A stretch of 36,788 bases of DNA, from assembly GCA_900547465.1 (NCBI GenBank), contig URHJ01000013.1:1-36788 (forward strand). The letters are read 5' to 3'. The notes beneath the pieces were generated by a model. It did no database searches. It was not told the DNA's origin and was given only the letters and a program-made list of their open reading frames with translations. Source of the stretch: an uncultured Mycoplasmatota bacterium. Its GTDB lineage: Bacteria; Bacillota_I; Bacilli_A; RF39; UBA660. A program made the translations under genes and the position numbers. Of the stretch, positions 15,973 to 24,104 are shown piece by piece (position 1 is the first letter of the stretch; the number at the start of each line of letters is the position of its first letter).

Positions 15973-16755
15973 TTACATATTAAACATCATAAGCATTGAT
16001 ACTAAAATTATTAACATAACTCCAAAACCAGTGACAACTAACATAATCATAGTTTGGTTTTCCATATGATCTAGACGTTCTTTATATTTTACTTCTCTTG
16101 CTTTATTTTGCAATGAAGAAACGCTTTTTGAAAACATCATTAATCTTTCATGTTTCATTTCTTGTGAACCAATTCCAAGACGATATAAAAGTCTCATCAT
16201 TCTCATTGAATCTCTAACTGGATAATCATTAGCAAATTCCATATATGGATCGATACTAGAATCACCAGTATTGATTCTCTCAACTATTTTTTTTAGACCA
16301 GGTCTAAATATTTCTGGAGCATCAGCAATGCTTTTACCTATTGCAACTGGTACAGTATAATGTTGAATTAATATTTCTAAACTTTTTAGATAATATGGAA
16401 GTAATAAATCTATCTCATGAAGATGTTTTTTATAGAATGATTTTAATTGCATATATGGTAATTTAAATACACCAAACATTATAACTAGAACTATTATTAA
16501 GTTTACAAATGAAAAATCAGCAATAGTAATAGCAAGGAAAATAAATCCTACAATCAGAGCAGTTGAAATTCTTTTTTTATAAAGTTCATCACAATCTAGG
16601 TCATCACCATACTTAGCAAAAAGCAAAAAATTATAATCTTCTTCTCTTAATATTTCAAAGTACTTTTCGTTATCGGCAAGAAATTTTTTTCCATCTAAAG
16701 TTTTATTATAGAACAATACAAATAACAAAATGGCACATACTATTACAATACTCAT
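15973..16755 (-). CDS. tadC: TadC-like pilus assembly membrane protein (T2SSF family)
   Basis: 260 residues. It has an N-terminal membrane segment, a central hydrophobic hairpin (about 68-100), a cytosolic T2SSF region with LLPYYLKSLEILIQHYTVPVAIG, and a C-terminal helix (about 235-258). T2SSF proteins are the inner-membrane platform of Tad and type II/IV pilus machines and contact the TadA ATPase. The FANDYPVRDSMRMMRLLYRLG block is a family-like second T2SSF half. Its ATG overlaps the stop of the TadB-like gene by 1 nt (TAATG), so the two are coupled. Which of the two is TadB and which TadC is set by order, as expected from tad operons. Confidence 0.85.
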   Translation of the reverse strand: MSIVIVCAILLFVLFYNKTLDGKKFLADNEKYFEILREEDYNFLLFAKYGDDLDCDELYKKRISTALIVGFIFLAITIADFSFVNLIIVLVIMFGVFKLPYMQLKSFYKKHLHEIDLLLPYYLKSLEILIQHYTVPVAIGKSIADAPEIFRPGLKKIVERINTGDSSIDPYMEFANDYPVRDSMRMMRLLYRLGIGSQEMKHERLMMFSKSVSSLQNKAREVKYKERLDHMENQTMIMLVVTGFGVMLIILVSMLMMFNM

Positions 16756-17648
16756 TACTCTGCACCTACATTCTCGTTATAATATTTTTCTCCTTTTAAG
16801 AGAAAGTAACTATTAATTATAATCAAACTATGCAAAACAAGGGCGATATACCATCTATTTAAAAGTTCTAGATATGTTTCTGTACCAAGCAAAACTTGGA
16901 TTAACATTACTAATAAATATAACATAACACCAAATTGTAAAAATTTCTTATGGAAAGTTGCTCTTTCAATTCTATCACGATAGACACTTTCAACTAGCAT
17001 ATCTATATCAAGTTGTAGGTTTTCCAAACTATCCATTGCATCTTTGGCACCTTCTTTTGTGATTTGCAAAAATAATTGGTGCATATTCTTTACAATATAA
17101 TATGGATATAAGTTATTCATATAAGTTAGAGATTCTTCAATATCTCCATTAGTGTAAGCCAAATCAATCATATGATTAACATCAGTTTTTACTGGATCAT
17201 CTAAAATACCGGAATCTCTCACTCCTTCAATTGCCTTTACAAAAGATTGAGTTGTTGCAAACTCCATAATAGTATTAGATGTATATACTTGAATTTGCTC
17301 AAATAAAAATTCACTATATTCTCTTTTACATCTTAAATATGATAGATATGGGATAAATGCTATAGCTGCAACAATATATATTATAGTCCACATTATATTA
17401 TAAAAATACAAATATGAAACAACTCCTGCAAATCCACCTAATATTAACGCCTGTATCATGTATTGTCTTGGTGTATATTCCCTACCTAATTGCTTTGTTT
17501 TTTCACGAACTACTTTAAACGAATAAGGAGCAACTTTCTCATAAGCACTTCCTACTTGTTCTGTAATAAATTTATTGACACCTTGTCCATCGTAATTACG
17601 ATAAAATGCTATAAATACTATTATTATAAACAATAGAAAATATACCAT
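16755..17648 (-). CDS. tadB: TadB-like pilus assembly membrane protein (T2SSF family)
   Basis: 297 residues, with membrane segments at about 2-15, 70-105 (a hairpin), 240-255 and 265-285. A cytosolic T2SSF domain (about 115-225) includes FEQIQVYTSNTIMEFATTQSF and the later QLDIDMLVESVYRDRI block. It acts with TadC as the membrane platform that the TadA ATPase drives. It lies 14 bp after tadA and overlaps tadC by 1 nt. The order tadA-tadB-tadC is the classical one. Confidence 0.87.
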   Translation of the reverse strand: MVYFLLFIIIVFIAFYRNYDGQGVNKFITEQVGSAYEKVAPYSFKVVREKTKQLGREYTPRQYMIQALILGGFAGVVSYLYFYNIMWTIIYIVAAIAFIPYLSYLRCKREYSEFLFEQIQVYTSNTIMEFATTQSFVKAIEGVRDSGILDDPVKTDVNHMIDLAYTNGDIEESLTYMNNLYPYYIVKNMHQLFLQITKEGAKDAMDSLENLQLDIDMLVESVYRDRIERATFHKKFLQFGVMLYLLVMLIQVLLGTETYLELLNRWYIALVLHSLIIINSYFLLKGEKYYNENVGAE

Positions 17649-17662
17649 AAATTATCACCCCT

Positions 17663-18946
17663 TTAATTCCTAATTCCTTGTGGAGAAACTACCTGCGGTT
17701 GTGCTACAACTACATTTGGAGAAGCAGTAACAGCTTGCACTGGTATTTTATTTACAGTTGGTGTAGTGTTTTGTGGCTGTGGCACACTAACTACAGCAAC
17801 TTGTTGTCTTTGTTGAGGCTGTTGTGTTGTTTGTTGACTTTCTTTATTTGTGATGACCATATCTTCTGCCTTATATGGATCATTGTTATCTGTCATCCCT
17901 CTTGTTAATTCCTCAATACTTATATTTTGATTTTCTAAATATTCAATCAAATGGGCACTTGGCTTATTAATAATAGGTTTCTTACCATATATTTTTCTGT
18001 AGATTGTATGACTTTGTGGATTGTTATCATCATCTACATAAAATTCAACAACTTCATCTACCTCACGATGGAACTTACCATATGCTTTACTATAATAAGC
18101 TTTTATGTGCACTCCTAATTGAATATAACGATAAATAGTTGTTAAGAATTGATTGACATCCAGGTCAGTTTCCATCAAACTATATAGACGGTATGGGATA
18201 GCACTAGCTTTGTCAGCATGGATTGTAGATAAAATATTGTGTCCAGATGAGATGGAGTTACGTACAGCAGACACAGCTTCAGCACTACGAACCTCTGAAA
18301 GTAATATCCACTTTGGATTTTGACGCATACACGTAACCAATACATCAGTATAACTTGCAACATTGTTTGTTTTCATTGCTACAATATCTCTTTGTGGAAA
18401 TATTCTATCTAAGTGCAATTCCAGTGTATCTTCGATTGTTATTATTTTTTCATTTTCTTTTGTATGACTAGCCAGATATTTGACAAACTCTGTTTTACCT
18501 GAACCAGTTTCTCCAGCTACCATTATGTTACAGTGGCCTTCAACACATTTTATTAAAATATCATGAATGTCAGCTGTAAAATAGTCTTCTTCTAAAAGTT
18601 TTTCTTTTTTTAAACGTATTTTTGCTGGTGTTTTACGTATAACACATGCAATACCATTAGTTGCAATTGATTGATGAACAAAGTTCAAACGTAATTCTGT
18701 TGATTCAGCATCTAGAAATGGCTTAGCATTATTAAATGTAGTTCCCATTACGTTAGAACATTGAAATGCAAGTTTTTCCATAAATTCTGGGGTAGCTCCA
18801 GCTATCTCTACACGTTGTGATCCTTGTGTTAGAGAACGAATCCATATTTGACCGTTATTACAATATGAAATATCTGTAATATCATCGTTATCTAATAAAG
18901 GTTTTAAAGGACCGAAATCCAATTTATCAAATATATTCTCGTTCAT
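17663..18946 (-). CDS. tadA: TadA/CpaF-type secretion ATPase
   Basis: A hexameric VirB11/PulE-superfamily ATPase that powers Tad pilus assembly. 427 residues, with an N-domain containing LLDNDDITDISYCNNGQIWI and Walker A VAGETGSGKTEF near 143-154. The Asp-box-like IITIEDTLELHL, Walker B-type ILLSEVRSAEAVSAVRNS and the His box GHNILSTIHAD near 235 follow. All key CpaF features are present. The C-terminal 70 residues are a Gln/Pro/Val-rich low-complexity tail not needed for catalysis. It is the only VirB11-family ATPase in the cluster and could in principle also serve the T4SS (inference). It is followed by tadB after 14 bp. Confidence 0.94.
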   Translation of the reverse strand: MNENIFDKLDFGPLKPLLDNDDITDISYCNNGQIWIRSLTQGSQRVEIAGATPEFMEKLAFQCSNVMGTTFNNAKPFLDAESTELRLNFVHQSIATNGIACVIRKTPAKIRLKKEKLLEEDYFTADIHDILIKCVEGHCNIMVAGETGSGKTEFVKYLASHTKENEKIITIEDTLELHLDRIFPQRDIVAMKTNNVASYTDVLVTCMRQNPKWILLSEVRSAEAVSAVRNSISSGHNILSTIHADKASAIPYRLYSLMETDLDVNQFLTTIYRYIQLGVHIKAYYSKAYGKFHREVDEVVEFYVDDDNNPQSHTIYRKIYGKKPIINKPSAHLIEYLENQNISIEELTRGMTDNNDPYKAEDMVITNKESQQTTQQPQQRQQVAVVSVPQPQNTTPTVNKIPVQAVTASPNVVVAQPQVVSPQGIRN

Positions 18947-18982
18947 CTAACCACATCCCTTTTTAATTTTCTTTTAATTCTT

Positions 18983-19777
18983 TTATTGAGTCCAAACAGT
19001 AAGATTATTAATGTAATCTTTTAATTCGTCACTACTTAATTGTAATTCTCCAGCATCATCTTTTAAACTTTCATCTGTTGGCACTGGAATTAATGTTGAA
19101 TTAACTGACTGCAAGTATTTTGCCTTGTTTAATAATATGTAATATTCTTGAGGTACTGCAAATATCAATTGTGCTGGTGTTCCTTTCTCATCTAAATTAG
19201 CAAAGACATTATTACCATTAGAATCTAAAACAGCAAGAACTTTTACATTTTGTAATAACTTACCAATTAATATTTTATCATTAGTTGCGATATTTTCTCC
19301 TTCTGCTGTTGCACTTTGTGCTTTTAAGTAAATATCAATATAATTTCCTGGGAAGATTGAATTACCATATGTAGTTTCTGTATTAACTGACATATAAAAT
19401 AATACATATCCTTCTGGGTAATCATATATAATTTCATCAGGTAATTGATTTTTTTCAACTACAGATCTTTTATAAAATAAACTTCCCTTTGGAATCACAC
19501 TATCAGCATTAGCATATTTATCTAATACATCACTTTTATTTGTATATGCAAATCCATCACTTACTGTTTCTGAAGAAACATTTTTTGTTCCAATCATATC
19601 TTCTGTAATCTGTTGTCCTGGTGAAATCGTATCTTTTGCGTATGGAACAGAAACTGGAGTAATTGCTTTATTTACAGTTGAATTGTATCCTACATATAAA
19701 ACTATTAGCGCTGCAAATACTCCTAAAATTGTTACTGTGTTTTTATTTGATAAAAACTTCTTTAATCCTACACCCAT
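18983..19777 (-). CDS. CpaB/RcpC-like SAF domain protein
   Basis: 264 residues: an N-terminal membrane segment (about 15-31), then a SAF domain (about 40-110) with YAKDTISPGQQITEDMIGTK and the later ADSVIPKGSLFYKR. A RcpC/CpaB-type domain (about 125-225) with GNYIDIYLKAQ follows. RcpC/CpaB proteins bind pilus or wall components near the Tad channel; in monoderms a wall-binding role is plausible. The gene lies 17 bp after the TadF-like gene and 36 bp before tadA, within the Tad module. Confidence 0.85.
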   Translation of the reverse strand: MGVGLKKFLSNKNTVTILGVFAALIVLYVGYNSTVNKAITPVSVPYAKDTISPGQQITEDMIGTKNVSSETVSDGFAYTNKSDVLDKYANADSVIPKGSLFYKRSVVEKNQLPDEIIYDYPEGYVLFYMSVNTETTYGNSIFPGNYIDIYLKAQSATAEGENIATNDKILIGKLLQNVKVLAVLDSNGNNVFANLDEKGTPAQLIFAVPQEYYILLNKAKYLQSVNSTLIPVPTDESLKDDAGELQLSSDELKDYINNLTVWTQ

Positions 19778-19794
19778 TTTTATCCTTCCTTTCT

Positions 19795-20238
19795 CTAATT
19801 GGCCATTGTTCCACTTAGTAGTTTGTAACTAACTGGATCTTTTTTATTATTTGTTTCAACTATTGATGATAAACTTGTAACTATATTAATATTTTCATTA
19901 TTAAATGAGTAATTTGTTCCAGATTGAATTTTGATTGTTGCTTTAGGTGGAACTTCATGTATATCATACATTTGTATATCGTAAGCTCTATTTGTATCTA
20001 CTGTATCTGCAAATCTTAAAAGAAAGCTTTCTGTAAATTTTTCCTTATCCATTCTTATTATTCCCTTTTGTCTATAATAAGCTAGGTCAACTGCATCTGC
20101 CATAGATGCCTCTGTTGTTTCTTTTAATAAATAATAGTCAAGTTCATTACCGGTGGTATAGTTTTGCACTAAGTTGATAGCACCTAGTGCAAGAATACTC
20201 AAAATAATAATTCCTATTGTTAACATTGCTTTATTCAT
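19795..20238 (-). CDS. TadF-like / DUF5411-type small exported protein
   Basis: 147 residues: one N-terminal helix (about 5-24, AMLTIGIIILSILALGAINL) followed by an exported domain rich in Asn and Thr. It resembles the TadE/TadF pseudopilins in layout and small uncharacterised proteins found in Tad loci of low-GC Bacillota (DUF5411, named from memory). There is no catalytic motif. It sits between the Cys-rich protein and the CpaB-like gene, so it is probably a minor pilus subunit. Confidence 0.65.
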   Translation of the reverse strand: MNKAMLTIGIIILSILALGAINLVQNYTTGNELDYYLLKETTEASMADAVDLAYYRQKGIIRMDKEKFTESFLLRFADTVDTNRAYDIQMYDIHEVPPKATIKIQSGTNYSFNNENINIVTSLSSIVETNNKKDPVSYKLLSGTMAN

Positions 20239-20256
20239 ATATTATTCACCACCTTA

Positions 20257-23200
20257 TTATTTGTAATTTTTTCCTCTTTCATATGATATATCTAATTTTG
20301 TAATTTTATCTTTTAAATCTTTTAAAATTGAACTTGTATAGTAATATAAACCATCAATATCACCTTTTTGATATTCTAGTCCTTGTCCATACTTACCTTC
20401 AAACTTAGCTATTTTGGAAGTTTCAGATCCTATCTCTTCGAAGTCTTTTTTACCATTAATTTGAATATGAACTTCTGGATCTTCTTCATATACTTTATCA
20501 CCTTTTGCTTTTATTTCTTCAGCATACTCTCCAGGATCAATGTCATATCCTTTTGTTGCTGCACAAGTTGTTGTTTCACTATTACATTTTTCTTTTCTAA
20601 GAGCTAGATCTGTTGCAGCACTAGTCCAGTTGAATCCTCTTTTTCTATTATTAGGGAACAATTCTTTACCTGTTTGCACAAATCTTATATCTATATTTTC
20701 AGGAGATGTTTTATTACCACATTGTTGTTTAGAAGGATCACAACCACTATCATTGCCTCCACCGCAATTTTCAACACTTGGATCACATTTTCCTGTTGAA
20801 TCTGATAGTGCATAGAAACATTTGAAGTTTAAATCCCAATTAAATTTACCAAATTTTTTAACGGTAGCATGTATATTGTAATCATCAGCACTTGGAGCAG
20901 TTGAACTTCCATCAGAATCTACCCTCCAGCTCCACCAGTTTTCATTTGTATTTTTAGAATTATACATAGTACAATACTTATATTTTTCTAGTTCAAATCC
21001 TTGATTACTTTTTTGACCATTAGTATATTCTACTTCACCTGTTTTTAAATTTATCCAAGCTCCTGGGAATGTGATAGTTGTTTTATACTCCCAATCTGGA
21101 TATTTACTTCCATAACAATTTCCATTAACACCATTGTCACAGTGATCTGAATCATTATCTGTAGGTAGTTTGGCAAATATATCATTTTTTAGGTTAGTTT
21201 GAGGTTGTGAATGACAAACTATGTTATCATCTTTATTTCCCGTCTTATTTGTATTGTCAAAATTTTTATTAGGTTTATAGTTATTGTCACTTGAATTAGT
21301 TATTTCATTTTTTGCCCCTATTTCAAATGTTGCTTTACTTGTTGAACATAACTCAGCTGAAGTTTTTGAACAAGCTTCAATAGCACTTTGATTGACTTTT
21401 ATCTCATTTTCATATTTATCTTTTAATTCTTTTTCTGACTGAGAATTACATTGATTACTTTCTTTTGTTTTTTGAAACCAGCAACTTTCTTCGCATGACC
21501 AACCTGAGGAAACTTGCCTTTTTATACCATGTTCATCAATATTATAATGTCTTACATTACCTATACCATTATATCCAGTATCAATAGCAAAGAATGATTT
21601 TAGTAATTCTTTTGTCTCAGCAACACTTCTTAAGTAGTATGGTGCAGCTCTTCTAATGGAATTAATAACAGAGTTTGGTCCAGATGATCTATTATCTCCA
21701 ACGTATTTTCTTGCTGCTTCTTTGCTTGCAATAGCAGCACCAGTTGGGTTCCATTCCCATTTTTTCCCTGATTTTTTATAAGAACCAAAAGGTTTCTCTG
21801 CTTTGGCTTCCTTAAAGCCTTTTGCACATGTATCTAGGTTATTCATAAGTTTTGTTTTTGTTGAGCATTTTTCTGCTAAATTAAAGTATGTACCATCATC
21901 AAGTTGATAATACTTATATGGGGAATTAGCTTTATCATCTGCCATAAGTTTAACGGATACTTTACTACTGAAATGATTAACCATTTTTTTAGTATTATCT
22001 TTTTCACTACTGCTAGATTTATATACCTTATTATAACATTTATTGATACATGACTGTGAGTATTTTCCACCATCACATTCATTTATACAACTATCAAATT
22101 CATCAGAAGGTCCTGCTTGATCAGTATCATCGTCACATACAGCCTTCATTTTACAGTATTTAACCTTATTTGCAGTAGGCCAAGGAATATCACCAGTTTT
22201 TTTTGTTACACATGTAACCTTACTTTTTACTGTCACTTGATAAGTGAAACATAAACCTGCTTTTGTTGCGACTGGAGGACTATATGTAGTAGTAAATCTT
22301 TCTGTACATTTTACAGTACAATATTGATTTGACAACACTGTTTTTTCAGTCCAATATTTATCAGTATTTGTATCTGTTAGTGATGTACCACACGTTAAAC
22401 TTCCTGCATCAGTAGACCAATTTCCATTTTTTTCAACAACCCCTTTATATTTCCAATCTGTACTTCCATGTAATTCGTCCAATAAAGTTTTATAATCATT
22501 TAATTCTTTAGTACTACTAAATTTAATACCTTGTACCAAATTATAATATTCAATAAAGTTTTTACGCGCACTATTAATAGTCTTTCCACTAAATTCTATT
22601 GGAGATGAATCAGATTCTTGCCAGCAGTATGGGAAATATTGTTTCATTTTTGAAATATAGAATTTATCACTACTTTCTCCGTTTTGTACAGTTCCAACAT
22701 CCTTATCAGATGCCTTTTTTTGATATCTTCCTTCTCTCATCAATTTACATGGTTCTTTAGTGTAATTTAGTCCCTGAAGAATTGAGTCATCTGTTCCGCC
22801 TAATTTAAACATTCTGAAATAAGCTGTTCCTGAACCAATCCCATTTTTTCTTGTATCGTCTGATTTATCACTTCCAACGTTTGTTATTGCGACTTTACCA
22901 CTATCAGTAAAATAGTAATAACCCGGATTATATGTAATATTATTATAAGTGGTTTTTTTATTCAATTTTAATAAAATTACATATGTAGCACCATTTTTTA
23001 GATCATTTGCACCAAATTCGTAACTATATATATTACCAGCTGTTAGAGTAGTATAGTTATTCTTTATATCTTGCTTTAAGGTGTGATTCTTAACATCAAA
23101 AAGCTCACTTACATCATCAATACCTGTATATCTCATAAATTGAAATTTCCACTCTCCAGCATTAACGGTTACTTCTAAATTAAGTTTATCTTCTATATCA

Positions 23201-23355
23201 GAAACATTATTTGGCGTCATAGTCACACTAACCATGCCACTCCCGGTGGCTTTATCATTAACTTTTGCTTCTACATTATTCGGAAACAATAATAAAATAA
23301 AAACAAGTATTATAAAGTTAAATGGTATTTTTTTATAAAAATATTTATTCATCAT
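20257..23355 (-). CDS. Large Cys-rich exported surface protein
   Basis: About 1032 residues. A signal peptide (to around FPNNVEAK) is followed by a secreted body with roughly 31 Cys and no membrane helix or sorting signal at the C-terminus. Cys often come in spaced pairs (DSCINECDGG, QSCINKCYNK, CDPSVENCGGG), suggesting disulfides. Near residue 910 the stretch ELFPNNRKRGFNW looks like a motif I recall from similar proteins in related genomes. The first ATG (23361) is too close to the AGAAGGGA ribosome site, so the third Met (23355) is chosen; the fourth (23352) also fits. It overlaps the sortase gene by 11 nt. No domain was recognised; a pilus-associated adhesin or shaft-cap role is inference. 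Confidence 0.8.
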   Translation of the reverse strand: MMNKYFYKKIPFNFIILVFILLLFPNNVEAKVNDKATGSGMVSVTMTPNNVSDIEDKLNLEVTVNAGEWKFQFMRYTGIDDVSELFDVKNHTLKQDIKNNYTTLTAGNIYSYEFGANDLKNGATYVILLKLNKKTTYNNITYNPGYYYFTDSGKVAITNVGSDKSDDTRKNGIGSGTAYFRMFKLGGTDDSILQGLNYTKEPCKLMREGRYQKKASDKDVGTVQNGESSDKFYISKMKQYFPYCWQESDSSPIEFSGKTINSARKNFIEYYNLVQGIKFSSTKELNDYKTLLDELHGSTDWKYKGVVEKNGNWSTDAGSLTCGTSLTDTNTDKYWTEKTVLSNQYCTVKCTERFTTTYSPPVATKAGLCFTYQVTVKSKVTCVTKKTGDIPWPTANKVKYCKMKAVCDDDTDQAGPSDEFDSCINECDGGKYSQSCINKCYNKVYKSSSSEKDNTKKMVNHFSSKVSVKLMADDKANSPYKYYQLDDGTYFNLAEKCSTKTKLMNNLDTCAKGFKEAKAEKPFGSYKKSGKKWEWNPTGAAIASKEAARKYVGDNRSSGPNSVINSIRRAAPYYLRSVAETKELLKSFFAIDTGYNGIGNVRHYNIDEHGIKRQVSSGWSCEESCWFQKTKESNQCNSQSEKELKDKYENEIKVNQSAIEACSKTSAELCSTSKATFEIGAKNEITNSSDNNYKPNKNFDNTNKTGNKDDNIVCHSQPQTNLKNDIFAKLPTDNDSDHCDNGVNGNCYGSKYPDWEYKTTITFPGAWINLKTGEVEYTNGQKSNQGFELEKYKYCTMYNSKNTNENWWSWRVDSDGSSTAPSADDYNIHATVKKFGKFNWDLNFKCFYALSDSTGKCDPSVENCGGGNDSGCDPSKQQCGNKTSPENIDIRFVQTGKELFPNNRKRGFNWTSAATDLALRKEKCNSETTTCAATKGYDIDPGEYAEEIKAKGDKVYEEDPEVHIQINGKKDFEEIGSETSKIAKFEGKYGQGLEYQKGDIDGLYYYTSSILKDLKDKITKLDISYERGKNYK

Positions 23356-24103
23356 TTTCATTCCCTTCTAATATTTTTTTTATTTTCTTATATTTTACAG
23401 TTTCTGAAACCGCATAGTTTTTGACTTTTTCATTTTTCCTTACCTCCCTAGCATCTACTACAAAAGAATAACTATTAGTAGAACCAAAAAACCTTGTACA
23501 AGTTACTAAAGTTAATAACTTATCTTGTCCATTTATATCCACATCCATTTTGAAATAACTATCTTTCTTTCTATTTTTGCTATATTTTTGAATATATTCT
23601 TTAGATAAATTTCCCTCTAAGCTATCAAATTTATCTTGTTTCATAAGTGAAACCGCATATATTTTATATAAATGGTCTTGCCCATCTGTTGTGTATTGTA
23701 TATACTTATTTTTCTTTATAAAAGATGTATATATAAAGCTCATTAGTTGTTCAAATCTAGCATGAGTTTTATCTGTTATTAATGGATGAGAAGAAACGTT
23801 TTTCATGTTGTGTGAATAAACAATAATTCTTGAATCTTGTTTATTTGAACCATTTAATCTCCAACCAATGTTATATGTAGGATCAGAAACATCAGTTGTG
23901 TAATAATTTAAAATAGGCATATCAATATTTGTTCCTTGTACCATTACCCATCCTGTAGCAGGAACTTTATCAACACTTCTAAATTTTTCTAAATTTGAAA
24001 TTCTACTCTTTGGATTATAAAACTTATAAAATATTAGAAGATAGGTACTAAATAATAAAACACATATAAAACATATTATAATTAATAGTCTTCTTTTTTT
24101 CAT
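23345..24103 (-). CDS. Class B-like sortase lacking the catalytic Arg
   Basis: Sortases link surface proteins to the wall or to each other. This 252-residue protein has an N-terminal anchor (about 4-27), the TNIDMPILNYY start of a class B fold, the catalytic His in IIVYSHNM and the catalytic Cys in LTLVTCTRF. In class B enzymes the Arg lies in the (A/G)R-(F/I/M)-V-V strand after the Cys; here that strand reads SYSFVVDAREV, with Ser in place of Arg. The reading was checked against the nucleotides at 23440-23500. It may be inactive, use another Arg, or have altered chemistry. No LPxTG- or NPQTN-type substrate was seen in the window. It lies 1 bp from the gene upstream. Confidence 0.85.
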   Translation of the reverse strand: MKKRRLLIIICFICVLLFSTYLLIFYKFYNPKSRISNLEKFRSVDKVPATGWVMVQGTNIDMPILNYYTTDVSDPTYNIGWRLNGSNKQDSRIIVYSHNMKNVSSHPLITDKTHARFEQLMSFIYTSFIKKNKYIQYTTDGQDHLYKIYAVSLMKQDKFDSLEGNLSKEYIQKYSKNRKKDSYFKMDVDINGQDKLLTLVTCTRFFGSTNSYSFVVDAREVRKNEKVKNYAVSETVKYKKIKKILEGNENDE

Positions 24104-24104
24104 T

